Positions 1 through 7,098 of a DNA stretch of 18,197 nucleotides are shown here, piece by piece (the first letter of the stretch is position 1; every line of letters starts with the position of its first letter). Origin of the DNA: Opitutaceae bacterium (GTDB lineage: Bacteria > Verrucomicrobiota > Verrucomicrobiia > Opitutales > Opitutaceae); the NCBI GenBank assembly GCA_023269455.1, contig JAHFTG010000009.1:401-18597 (forward strand), written 5' to 3'. A program made the translations under genes and the position numbers. The notes under the pieces were generated by a model. That model made no database searches and had not been told where the DNA came from. It saw only the letters and a program-made list of their open reading frames with translations.

Positions 1-687
1 GTTCTCGTGGTACTTCTGGAATTCGATCAGATCGAAGTAGTAGCCGCGGTCCTTGGCGAGGGCGGAGCGTTCGAGAGCCTTCTTCGAGACGCTGATGAGC
101 GCGAGGCCAGGGGGCATCGCGAGGGCCTTCTGCGAACCGGTGATGATGATATCGATGCCGAGTTCGTCCTTCTTTATGGGGACGACGGTGAACGAACTGA
201 CGGTGTCGATGATCGAGATGACGTCGGGGAACTCGCGGAGGACGGCGGCGAGGGCGACGATGTCGCTCATGGTCCCGGTCGAGGTCTCGTTGTGAATGAT
301 CGTGATGCAGTCGTAGGCGCCGGTGGCGAGTTCCTTGCGGACGGCCTCGGGGTCGATGGGCTGGCCCCATTCGAATTTCAACGCAGTGGCCTGCTTGCCG
401 CAACGCAGGGCGACGTCGTTCCATTTGTCGGAGAACGCGCCGTTCATGCAGTTGAGCACCTTCTTTTGGCAGACGTTGCGCAGAGCGCCTTCCATCACGC
501 CCCAGGCGCTGCTGGTGGAAAGATATACCGGATCCTTGGTATAGAACAGCGCCTGCAAGTCCGGTTGAATGGAATTGTAGAGCGCCACGAAATCGGTGCT
601 GCGGTGGCCGATCATGGGCTGAGCCATGGCGCGCAGGGTCTTTTCGGAGACGGCGATGGGGCCGGGGATGAACAATTTGTAGCTCAT
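1..687 (-). CDS. Class V aminotransferase, alanine-glyoxylate/serine-pyruvate type (3' end outside window)
   Basis: This is the first 229 residues of a PLP-dependent fold-type I aminotransferase of class V; the C-terminal part lies beyond the left edge. The protein begins MSYKLFIPGPIAVSE. It shows GHRS (27-30), HNETSTG (132-138, cofactor phosphate and substrate region), DTVSSF (161-166, where D161 should contact the pyridine nitrogen) and GSQKAL (185-190), whose K187 is the expected Schiff-base lysine. By family it should move an amino group between small substrates such as serine, alanine, glyoxylate, pyruvate or phosphohydroxypyruvate in the cytoplasm. A role in serine/glycine metabolism is inference; phosphoserine aminotransferase activity cannot be excluded. 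The ATG at 687 is chosen because it directly precedes the conserved PGP motif. No Shine-Dalgarno is visible (CGCCC before ATG). It is transcribed away from lpxK across a 148-bp gap. Confidence 0.88.
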   Translation of the reverse strand, partial: MSYKLFIPGPIAVSEKTLRAMAQPMIGHRSTDFVALYNSIQPDLQALFYTKDPVYLSTSSAWGVMEGALRNVCQKKVLNCMNGAFSDKWNDVALRCGKQATALKFEWGQPIDPEAVRKELATGAYDCITIIHNETSTGTMSDIVALAAVLREFPDVISIIDTVSSFTVVPIKKDELGIDIIITGSQKALAMPPGLALISVSKKALERSALAKDRGYYFDLIEFQKYHEN

Positions 688-773
688 GGGCGTTGGGATG
701 ATCCACCGGCGCAACCGACCGGCGAATATCAGCGACTCGTGGAGGATTGAGTTGCGTGATCCGGCCTGCGGCG

Positions 774-791
774 TGGTAGAACTTTCTACCA
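774..791. promoter_or_regulatory. Perfect 8-bp inverted repeat, possible operator
   Basis: TGGTAGAA-CT-TTCTACCA is a perfect palindrome with 8-base arms and a 2-base centre. It lies in the only intergenic gap between the divergent aminotransferase and lpxK. It overlaps a weak possible + strand promoter (TTGCGT at 752-757, TAGAAC at 777-782, spacing 19). The size and place suit a dimeric repressor site, but no regulator can be named. Confidence 0.4.
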
Positions 792-835
792 AGCTTCACC
801 GCCGCCGCACCGTCAACTCACTAATCCGCCCCCGC

Positions 836-2026
836 ATGTCGTCCTGGCTGAAACGCCAAATCAATACCTTCGAGCAATACACGATCGACGTGATTTTCGG
901 GCGCCGCGAGGACGTGCGGGCAACGCTCTTCGCGGCGTTTCTCCAGTGTCTCTCGGTGATTTTCAACGGCATCGCCCAGGCGCGCCTCTGGCTCTACCGC
1001 AAGCGCATCCTCCACGACCAGCCGCTCGGCTGCCTCGTGGTCGTGGTGGGCAACCTTACCGTCGGCGGCACGGGCAAAAAGCCCGTCGTGGAAAAATTCG
1101 CCCGCGCCCTTCGCGACCGCGGACGCAAGGTCGCCATCCTCTCGCGCGGCTACAAGAGCAAGGCCCCGCCGATGTGGAAGAAGTGGTGGTATTGGCTCTC
1201 ACACACCTCGGAGCCGCCGCCCCGCATCGTGAGCGACGGCCAACGCGTCCTGCTCGACTCCGAGCAGGCGGGCGACGAGCCCTTCATGCTCGCGCGCAAC
1301 CTCCCAGGTGTGATCGTCCTCGTGGATAAAAACCGCGTGAAAGCCGGCACCTACGCCGTCAAAAAATTCGGCTGTGACACGCTCATCCTCGACGACGGCT
1401 TCCAGTATCTCCCGTTGAAGGGCCGGCTCAATCTGCTCCTTGTAGACAAGACTAATCCCTTCGGCAACGGCCACCTGTTGCCGCGCGGCATTCTGCGCGA
1501 ACCGATCAAGCATCTCCAGCGCGCCAGCTACGTTTTCCTCACCAAGTCCAACGGCCAGCGTGACGCCGAACTCGAAGATCTGATTCACCAGCACAATCCC
1601 GGTGTGGACATCATCGAGTGCGCGCACCGTCCGCAGTATCTGCAACGCTTCGGCACGGACGAACGCCAGCCGCTGGAGTTTCTCAAAGGCAAAAATGTCG
1701 GCGCATTCAGCGGCATCGCGGTGCCCGAGAGCTTCGAGAAATTCGTGCGCGATCTCGGCGGTCGCATTTTGTTCACGCGGCGTTTTCTCGATCACTACCG
1801 CTTCGCTTACGAGGACTTCGTGGCGATCTTCAGCGAGGCGTTGGAAAAGAAGGCGGAGTTCATCGTCACCACCGAGAAAGACGCCGTGCGCCTGCCCGAC
1901 GGCCTGCCATGCCCGGTGCCGGTTTACTACCTGCGGCTGGAGATCGACATCATCCGCGGCGCTTCGGATTTTGACGAGGCGGTCGATCGCATTTGTTTTC
2001 CCGAGACCGCCGCGCGCACCGCTTGA
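836..2026 (+). CDS. lpxK: Tetraacyldisaccharide 4'-kinase (lipid A biosynthesis)
   Basis: LpxK phosphorylates the 4' position of the tetraacyldisaccharide-1-phosphate lipid A precursor at the inner face of the cytoplasmic membrane, a late step of the Raetz pathway. The protein is 396 residues, somewhat longer than the usual 320-350. The extra length is mostly an N-terminal segment that includes a hydrophobic amphipathic helix (about 30-60) and a short basic, Trp-rich insert (107-125). Family signatures are VVGNLTVGGTGK (70-81), SRGY (103-106), DDGFQ (186-190), LLPRGILREP (214-223) and TTEKDAVRL (345-353). The P-loop ends GGTGKKP, with Lys82 where Thr or Ser normally coordinates magnesium. The ATG at 836 is taken because the 50 in-frame codons upstream give an unlikely sequence and run across the intergenic palindrome. 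It is probably cotranscribed with the aminopeptidase gene, 11 bases downstream. Confidence 0.93.
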   Translation: MSSWLKRQINTFEQYTIDVIFGRREDVRATLFAAFLQCLSVIFNGIAQARLWLYRKRILHDQPLGCLVVVVGNLTVGGTGKKPVVEKFARALRDRGRKVAILSRGYKSKAPPMWKKWWYWLSHTSEPPPRIVSDGQRVLLDSEQAGDEPFMLARNLPGVIVLVDKNRVKAGTYAVKKFGCDTLILDDGFQYLPLKGRLNLLLVDKTNPFGNGHLLPRGILREPIKHLQRASYVFLTKSNGQRDAELEDLIHQHNPGVDIIECAHRPQYLQRFGTDERQPLEFLKGKNVGAFSGIAVPESFEKFVRDLGGRILFTRRFLDHYRFAYEDFVAIFSEALEKKAEFIVTTEKDAVRLPDGLPCPVPVYYLRLEIDIIRGASDFDEAVDRICFPETAARTA

Positions 2027-2037
2027 ATTTTTCAAAC

Positions 2038-3159
2038 ATGATCATTGATACCCGTTATCTGAAACTGGCCGAGGGCCTCACCGGTTTTTCCTGCAATCTC
2101 CAAAAGGGCGAGCGCGTCCTCATCGACGCCTTCGATGTGCCTGAGGCGATGGTCATCGCGCTCATCCGCGCGACCCGTGCGCGCGGCGCTCATCCGCTGG
2201 TGAACATCCACCGCGCCCGCGTGACCCGCGAACTCATGCTTGGCGCCGAGGAAGGCCAGTATGCCCCGCACGCCGAGGTGGAGTTGAAGCGCATGGAAAA
2301 GGTGGACGCCTACATCGCGCTTCGCGGCTCCGACAACATCTTTGAAAACGCCGACGTGCCCTCGTCCCGCGTGCAGCTCGTTTCCCGCATCATGAAGCCC
2401 GTGCTCGATCATCGCATCAACAAGACGAAATGGGTCGTGCTCCGCTGGCCGACGTCGGCAATGGCCCAGCAGGCGGCGCTGAGCACCGAGGCGTTCGAGG
2501 ATTTTTATTTCAAGGTCTGCACGCTCGACTACGCGCGCCTGATTCCGGGCATGAAGGCGCTCAAGGCCCTCATGGACAAGACCGACCAGGTTCACATCAA
2601 GGGACCGGGCACCGACCTGCGTTTTTCGATCAAGGGTATCGGCGCGTGCGAGTGCGGCGGCCTGCGCAACATTCCCGACGGCGAGGTGTTTTCCTGCCCC
2701 GTAAAGGACTCGGTCGAGGGTGTCGTGCAGTATAACGCGCCCACGGTTTATCTCGGCACGTCGTTTGACAACATCCGTCTCGTCTTTAAAAAAGGTAAGA
2801 TCGTCGAGGCCACCGCCAACAACACGAAGCGTCTCAACGAAATTTTGGATAGCGATCCCGGCGCGCGCTACATCGGCGAATTTGCCATCGGATTTAATCC
2901 GCACATCCTCGCGCCGATGCGCGACATCCTCTTCGACGAAAAAATCGCGGGGAGTTTCCATTTCACGCCCGGCCAGGCCTACGAAGGATACGGCAACGGC
3001 AACAAATCGCAGGTCCACTGGGACATGGTGAACATCCAGCGTCCGGAGTGGGGCGGCGGCGAAATCTGGTTCGACGGAAAGCTCATCCGCAAGGACGGCA
3101 TCTTTGTCCCGAAAGCGCTGCATAAACTCAATCCAGACTACCTGCTGGCTGGAAAGTGA
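2038..3159 (+). CDS. M29 family metallo-aminopeptidase
   Basis: This is a 373-residue aminopeptidase of the thermophilic/AmpS-AmpT family (MEROPS M29), which removes N-terminal residues using a two-metal centre. The metal ligands known from the family can be placed at E216 (in GEVFSCP), E281 (in IGEFAIG), H308 (in SFHF), H327 and D329 (in VHWD), with Y315 as the conserved active-site tyrosine. GGLRNIPDGE (207-216) is a strong family signature, and the length is close to the usual 370-410. The start at 2038 gives MIIDTRYLKLAEGL; earlier in-frame codons overlap the end of lpxK. There is no signal peptide, so a cytoplasmic role in peptide turnover is expected. The next gene begins within a few bases of its stop, so the two are probably translated from one message. 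Peptide specificity cannot be read from the sequence. Confidence 0.9.
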   Translation: MIIDTRYLKLAEGLTGFSCNLQKGERVLIDAFDVPEAMVIALIRATRARGAHPLVNIHRARVTRELMLGAEEGQYAPHAEVELKRMEKVDAYIALRGSDNIFENADVPSSRVQLVSRIMKPVLDHRINKTKWVVLRWPTSAMAQQAALSTEAFEDFYFKVCTLDYARLIPGMKALKALMDKTDQVHIKGPGTDLRFSIKGIGACECGGLRNIPDGEVFSCPVKDSVEGVVQYNAPTVYLGTSFDNIRLVFKKGKIVEATANNTKRLNEILDSDPGARYIGEFAIGFNPHILAPMRDILFDEKIAGSFHFTPGQAYEGYGNGNKSQVHWDMVNIQRPEWGGGEIWFDGKLIRKDGIFVPKALHKLNPDYLLAGK

Positions 3160-3164
3160 GCGGA

Positions 3165-4154
3165 ATGATGGCGCTAAAAGATTACATCCAGTCGCTGCCC
3201 AAGACCGAGACGCACCTGCATATCGAGGGCGCGTTGCCCTACGAACTGCTGCATGCGTGGAAGCCGGAAACCTACCGGTTGAATCCGGCATTTCACGCGG
3301 AGGATTTCCGTTATGAAAGTTTTCCGAAGTTCGACGAAACCCTGCTCGGCCATGCTTTGCCGTGGTTTGTTTCGGCTGAGCGTTATCACGAGGCGGCCAA
3401 GGCGATTTTCGCGAAGCATGTCGCCCAGAACGTGCGCTACGTGGAGACCAGTTTTCATCTGCCGGTCGCGGGGTTTATCAACGTGCCTGCCCGGGAGATT
3501 ATCGCCGCGATCCGCTCGGCGGTTCCGGCCGGTTTGGAGGTGAGGATTTTTGCCGGTATGCTGCGCACCGATTACGCCGGGCCGATGCGGACGGTGATCG
3601 ACGACTTGGTGAACTGGGACGAACTCGCGGGCGTGGATTTGCATGGCTTCGAGCAGGTGCCGACGGAGTCGTGGACAGCCGAAGTATGGGCGCGGCTGCG
3701 GGCCGCTGGCAAAATCACCAAGGCCCACGCCGGTGAATTCGACGGCGCGCATCGCGTGCGCGAGGCGATCGAGCAGCTCGGCGTCACGCGCATCCAGCAT
3801 GGCGTGCGCGCGAGCGAAGACCCGGCGGTGGTCGCGCTGGCGGCGGCGCGAGGCGTGACTTTTGACGTGTGCCCGATCAGCAACCTAAAGCTGTGCGTGG
3901 TGCCGTCGCTGGCGAAGCATCCGCTGCGCGCGTTGATGCAGGCGGGCGTGCGTTGCACGATCAGCACGGATGACCCTCTGGTTTTTTTCAACACAGTGAA
4001 TGGTGAATACCACGCGCTCGCGACCGAGGCCGGCTTCACCCACGCGGAAATCGCCCAACTCGTGCGCAACGGCTGGGAAGTCGCCGACGTGCCTGCCGCC
4101 ACGCGTGCGCGGATGCTCGCGGAGATTGATCGCCTTGTCCGTGAAAGCACCTGA
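3165..4154 (+). CDS. Adenosine deaminase-family aminohydrolase
   Basis: This 329-residue TIM-barrel metal-dependent aminohydrolase belongs to the adenosine/AMP deaminase family. Zinc ligands are visible as H17 and H19 (in TETHLHIEG), H188 (in KAHAGE) and D269 (in STDDP). E191 is the likely catalytic acid and H212 (in IQHGVRA) the activating histidine; CPISNLKL (236-243) is another family motif. The known reaction is hydrolytic removal of the purine 6-amino group. The family also contains aminodeoxyfutalosine deaminases, adenine deaminases and others, so the substrate is not certain and no gene symbol is given. Starts are possible at GTG 3156 (overlapping the previous stop), ATG 3165 and ATG 3168. 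ATG 3165 is preferred because GGAAAG lies 8 bases upstream, one of the few Shine-Dalgarno-like sequences in the window. Confidence 0.85.
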   Translation: MMALKDYIQSLPKTETHLHIEGALPYELLHAWKPETYRLNPAFHAEDFRYESFPKFDETLLGHALPWFVSAERYHEAAKAIFAKHVAQNVRYVETSFHLPVAGFINVPAREIIAAIRSAVPAGLEVRIFAGMLRTDYAGPMRTVIDDLVNWDELAGVDLHGFEQVPTESWTAEVWARLRAAGKITKAHAGEFDGAHRVREAIEQLGVTRIQHGVRASEDPAVVALAAARGVTFDVCPISNLKLCVVPSLAKHPLRALMQAGVRCTISTDDPLVFFNTVNGEYHALATEAGFTHAEIAQLVRNGWEVADVPAATRARMLAEIDRLVREST

Positions 4155-4169
4155 AGGTCGGCCGCTATC

Positions 4170-5231
4170 ATGGTCAACACCTACACCGTTCCCGAGGGCA
4201 TCCGTCGTGCCCGTGCCGACAAGGTGCTCGCCGGTGCCTTCCCCGAACATAGTCGCGTGGCCTTTCAACGTTCTTTGGATGCGGGGCTCGTGACGCGTGA
4301 GGGCAAAGCGCTCGACCGCAGCGCCGAAGTGAACGCGGGCGAGGTGATCACGTTCGCCTTTCCCGAAGTGGTGCCGGCGGAACTCAAGGCGGTGGACATC
4401 CCGCTCGATGTGATTTTTGAGGACAAGCATCTCCTCGTGATCAACAAGGCGGCGGGCATGGTCGTGCATCCGGGCGCGGGCACCGCCGAAGACACGCTCG
4501 TGCATGCGTTGCTTGCCCACTGCAAAGGCAGCCTGAGCGGCATCGGCGGCGTGGAACGGCCGGGAATCGTGCATCGCCTAGATCGTGAAACATCCGGCGT
4601 GATGGTGGTTGCCAAGACCGATGCGGCGCATCGTGGACTGGCCGAGCAATTTGCGGCGCGCACTTCGCACAAGGAATACTTGGCGTTGGTGGACGGCGTG
4701 CCCGGCCTGATGAGCGGCAGTCTGCGGAAACCCATCGGGCGCAATCCTACGCAGCGTCATAAGATGGCGATCGTCGAAGGATCGGGCGGGCGGGATGCGC
4801 ATACGGATTGGGAGCGTGTGGAGGCGTTTGGTGGCGATCTTGCGTCGCTCATCCGCTGCACGATTCACACAGGGCGCACGCATCAAATCCGCGTCCATAT
4901 CAAATCGCTCGGGCATATTTTATTGGGTGATGTGGTCTATGGCTGGAAGGACAGTCCGCGCCTGCCAATCCAGCCCACGCGAGTGATGCTGCACGCGGAG
5001 CACTTGGTGCTCACGCATCCTATCACGGGCAAGCCACTCGATCTGCATGCGCCGCTGCCAAAGGATTTCGAGAAACTGCTCAAGGCATTGAGGAAGGAAA
5101 TGAAGCTGGCGCCGGCATCGGTCAAACGCGGCCTGCGCAGCCCATCGAACAAGCGTGGCGATGGCGTGGTTGCCAAGGCGGCCAAAGCCAAGCCGGTCAA
5201 GAAGCGGATGTCCCGCAAGGGGAAGGCCTGA
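4170..5231 (+). CDS. rluD: RluA/RluD-family pseudouridine synthase
   Basis: This 353-residue protein has an N-terminal S4-like RNA-binding domain (about 1-70) followed by the RluA-type catalytic domain. HRLDRETSG (135-143) holds the catalytic Asp138. LLVINKAAGMVVHPG (88-102) and TGRTHQIRVH (234-243) are further signatures. RluD isomerises uridines of 23S rRNA helix 69 (1911, 1915, 1917 in E. coli); the domain layout favours RluD over RluA or RluC, but site specificity is inferred. The last 40 or so residues (about 310-353) form a Lys/Arg/Ala-rich tail missing from the E. coli protein, probably extra RNA contact. The ATG at 4170 follows GAAGG about 11 bases upstream. It is the last gene of the + strand run and converges on the phosphatase gene, leaving only 22 bases. 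Confidence 0.88.
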   Translation: MVNTYTVPEGIRRARADKVLAGAFPEHSRVAFQRSLDAGLVTREGKALDRSAEVNAGEVITFAFPEVVPAELKAVDIPLDVIFEDKHLLVINKAAGMVVHPGAGTAEDTLVHALLAHCKGSLSGIGGVERPGIVHRLDRETSGVMVVAKTDAAHRGLAEQFAARTSHKEYLALVDGVPGLMSGSLRKPIGRNPTQRHKMAIVEGSGGRDAHTDWERVEAFGGDLASLIRCTIHTGRTHQIRVHIKSLGHILLGDVVYGWKDSPRLPIQPTRVMLHAEHLVLTHPITGKPLDLHAPLPKDFEKLLKALRKEMKLAPASVKRGLRSPSNKRGDGVVAKAAKAKPVKKRMSRKGKA

Positions 5232-5260
5232 AGGCTTGGGCGGGAAACACGCCTCAGCCT
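5232..5260. terminator. Possible bidirectional hairpin between convergent genes
   Basis: AGGCT at 5232-5236 pairs with AGCCT at 5256-5260. After one mismatch the stem continues through 5238-5242 and 5250-5254 around a 7-base loop. It spans the whole gap between the RluD-type gene and the phosphatase gene and reaches into the phosphatase stop. It has no U-tract on either strand, so as an intrinsic terminator it would be weak; Rho may act here instead. Confidence 0.3.
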
Positions 5261-6183
5261 GTCGCTTCGGCGGCGAGGCCCCAGCGCAAGTTGTAGAGCG
5301 TATGGTGAAACGTCTCGATGCGGCCGGCTTCGGCGATGGCGAGCATCGTCACGAGCGCGGCGGGAAAAACATCGGCGCGACCGGCCGGCATGCCGGGAAA
5401 ATCCAGGCGTTGCTGGAGTGTGAGCGGAGCGAGCTTTTCGAGAAGCGCACGCAATTCGGCCACGGCGATCACGGGGGAGGTTTCGGAAAGTTTCTGGCTG
5501 TCGTGCGCGCCGCGAATCAGACGCACCGCCGTCATGCTGCCGCCGGCGAACACGGCCTTTGCGTGCGGCAAGTCGAAGCGGAAGCCGCTCCGTGCCAGTT
5601 CGTCGTTGGTATGCGCGGCGATGGTGACGCGGGCATCGGCGGAGAAGGGCGCGGATGAATCGGCAACGAAGCGTTCGGTAAGGCGGACGCAGCCGAGGCG
5701 CAGGCTCAGTCCTTGGGCGATGGCGCGATTTTTGAAGGTCAGGCATTCAAGACTGCCGCCTCCGAGATCGAAGACATGGAAGTCGTGAAATGTGGCGAGC
5801 GCGGGATCGCAGGTGAGGCCGCGTCCGATGAGATTGGCCTCTTCGTCGCCGGTGAGGATACGGATGGTGTGGCCGGTCGCCGAGAGCACGCGTTGGCGGA
5901 ATTCGGCGCCGTTGACCGCGTCGCGCACGGCGCTGGTGGCAACGAGGATGGTCGTCGTGGGATTAAACGGTGCGGCGTCGGCAAGGAGTGCTTCGATGGC
6001 GGCGAGGCCGCCCGCCATGCCGTCTTCCGTGAGCCGGGGCTCGGCTTTGCTGATGCCGGCGCTGATGCGGGCGTCGATGGTGCGGCCTTTGAGCGAGACG
6101 AGGAGGCCGTCGGGCTGGCGCTGCGCGACGAGCACCTTGATCGAGTTGGAGCCGATATCGATGACGGCGACGACGGGATTCAT
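5254..6183 (-). CDS. Ppx/GppA-family phosphatase (exopolyphosphatase/pppGpp hydrolase type), short form
   Basis: This 309-residue protein is an ASKHA-fold phosphatase of the Ppx/GppA family. It begins MNPVVAVIDIGSNSIK with the phosphate-binding DIGSNS motif (9-14), then ATSAVRDA (82-89), TGDEEA (111-116, containing the expected catalytic glutamate) and DLGGGS (139-144). Family members release phosphate from polyphosphate or from pppGpp. At about 310 residues it has only the two-domain core and lacks the C-terminal HD-type domain of E. coli Ppx and GppA, so its substrate cannot be decided. The ATG at 6183 is preferred over an in-frame ATG at 6204 because the motif normally starts within the first ten residues and the upstream codon abuts the repeat at 6194-6271. 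It lies downstream of rsmI on the same strand, 100 bases away. Confidence 0.87.
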   Translation of the reverse strand: MNPVVAVIDIGSNSIKVLVAQRQPDGLLVSLKGRTIDARISAGISKAEPRLTEDGMAGGLAAIEALLADAAPFNPTTTILVATSAVRDAVNGAEFRQRVLSATGHTIRILTGDEEANLIGRGLTCDPALATFHDFHVFDLGGGSLECLTFKNRAIAQGLSLRLGCVRLTERFVADSSAPFSADARVTIAAHTNDELARSGFRFDLPHAKAVFAGGSMTAVRLIRGAHDSQKLSETSPVIAVAELRALLEKLAPLTLQQRLDFPGMPAGRADVFPAALVTMLAIAEAGRIETFHHTLYNLRWGLAAEATG

Positions 6184-6193
6184 GGGTATTTTC

Positions 6194-6271
6194 TTATCCT
6201 GCATCTATCCTGTTCATCATGTCTAAAATTCAGACGGATTGGACAGGATGAACAGGATGGAAGGCAGGATG
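6194..6271. repeat. Inverted repeat built from CAGGAT/ATCCTG units
   Basis: ATCCTGTTCATCATGTC (6207-6223) and GACAGGATGAACAGGAT (6242-6258) are inverted arms matching at 16 of 17 positions around an 18-base loop. Further ATCCTGC (6197-6202) and GCAGGAT (6264-6270) units extend the symmetry to about 30 bases per arm with one gap. The element fills the gap between rsmI and the phosphatase gene. From memory, strings of this ATCCTGTTCATCCTGTC kind recur in intergenic regions of Verrucomicrobiota and some other phyla; no copy number can be given here. There is no strong U-tract, so a dispersed repeat is a better description than a terminator. Confidence 0.7.
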
Positions 6272-6283
6272 TCGGAATCAGAG

Positions 6284-7006
6284 TTATAAAATGAAGTCGG
6301 TCGGGGCGATGAGGACGACGAATTCGCCTTTGAGGCTTCCTTTGAGGAGGCGGTCGCGGACATCGGCGGCGCGGCCGATGAGGAAGGTTTCGTGGAGCTT
6401 GGTCACTTCTTTGGCGATGCAGACCACGCGGTCGGGGCCGAGGGTCGCGACGATTTCCTCGGCGAATTTGTCGATGCGGTGACAGCTTTCGTAGAGCGCG
6501 AGGGTGAAGTCGAAGTCGCGATATTTTTCCAAAAATGCGGTGCGGGCGGCGGTCTTGGCGACGAGGAAACCGGCGAACAAGAAACCGTTGGTCGGCAGTC
6601 CGCTCGCGCTCAAAACGGCGGTGATCGCACAGGGGCCGGGCACGGGGACGACGGGGAGGCCGCGGCGGCGGCAGGCACGCACGAGGCGGAAACCGGGGTC
6701 GCTGATCGCGGGCGTGCCGGCGTCGGACACGACGGCGATGGATTTCCCGGCGGCAAGCTGGTCGGCGAGGCGTTCGGCGACTTCGGTTTCGTTGTGGTCG
6801 TGATAAGCGATGAGGTCGCGGCGCAGGCCGTAGCGTGTGAGCAGACCGCCGGTCGTGCGGGTGTCTTCGCAGGCGACGAGATCAACGCTGCCGAGGATGG
6901 CGCGGGCGCGTTCGGTGAGGTCGGCGAGGTTGCCGATGGGCGTGGCCACGACGTAGAGGTGGCCGGGCTGCGGCGTGAGCGAGTTGTTGACGGGGGCGTC
7001 GGCCAT
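6284..7006 (-). CDS. rsmI: 16S rRNA (cytidine1402-2'-O)-methyltransferase
   Basis: RsmI uses S-adenosylmethionine to 2'-O-methylate C1402 of 16S rRNA in the ribosomal decoding centre. The 240-residue protein has the tetrapyrrole-methylase-like fold and its family motifs: YVVATPIGNLADLT (18-31), CEDTR (46-50), SDAGTPAISDPG (94-105, S-adenosylmethionine pocket) and VPGPCAITAVLSASGLPT (122-139). E. coli RsmI has 286 residues, so the C-terminal domain is shorter here while the catalytic core looks complete. The ATG at 7006 gives a short 15-residue leader before the first conserved strand. GCCCC precedes it and no Shine-Dalgarno is visible. An intrinsic terminator just upstream (7062-7091) separates it from the lipoprotein operon, so it needs its own promoter, which I could not pick out. 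Confidence 0.93.
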   Translation of the reverse strand: MADAPVNNSLTPQPGHLYVVATPIGNLADLTERARAILGSVDLVACEDTRTTGGLLTRYGLRRDLIAYHDHNETEVAERLADQLAAGKSIAVVSDAGTPAISDPGFRLVRACRRRGLPVVPVPGPCAITAVLSASGLPTNGFLFAGFLVAKTAARTAFLEKYRDFDFTLALYESCHRIDKFAEEIVATLGPDRVVCIAKEVTKLHETFLIGRAADVRDRLLKGSLKGEFVVLIAPTDFIL

Positions 7007-7031
7007 GGGGCGATGTCAGCCGATTGACGAC

Positions 7032-7047
7032 GGCGGGCAAGCCCGCT
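7032..7047. repeat. REP-like palindrome upstream of rsmI
   Basis: GCGGGC-AA-GCCCGC (7033-7046) is a perfect palindrome inside GGCGGGCAAGCCCGCT. It resembles the core of repetitive extragenic palindromes known from Pseudomonas and other GC-rich genomes. It lies between the lipoprotein terminator and rsmI. Only one copy is in the window, so repetition is not shown. Confidence 0.4.
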
Positions 7048-7061
7048 CCCTGAACGGACAC

Positions 7062-7091
7062 AAAAAAACCGGCCTGCGAGAGGCCGGTTTT
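7062..7091 (-). terminator. Intrinsic terminator of the lipoprotein operon
   Basis: AAAACCGGCCT (7065-7075) and AGGCCGGTTTT (7081-7091) form a perfect 11-bp stem with a 5-base loop. Read on the - strand it is followed by seven consecutive U (complement of the A-run 7062-7068), a textbook Rho-independent terminator. It begins 8 bases after the lipoprotein stop codon. Confidence 0.9.
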
Positions 7092-7098
7092 GAAGGAT

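Noticed and set aside
7..750. 247-codon open frame on the + strand at the left edge
   Set aside because: It is antisense to the class V aminotransferase, whose PLP-lysine and other motifs are on the - strand.
2032..3291. 419-codon open frame on the - strand
   Set aside because: It is antisense to the M29 aminopeptidase and is an artefact of high third-position GC.
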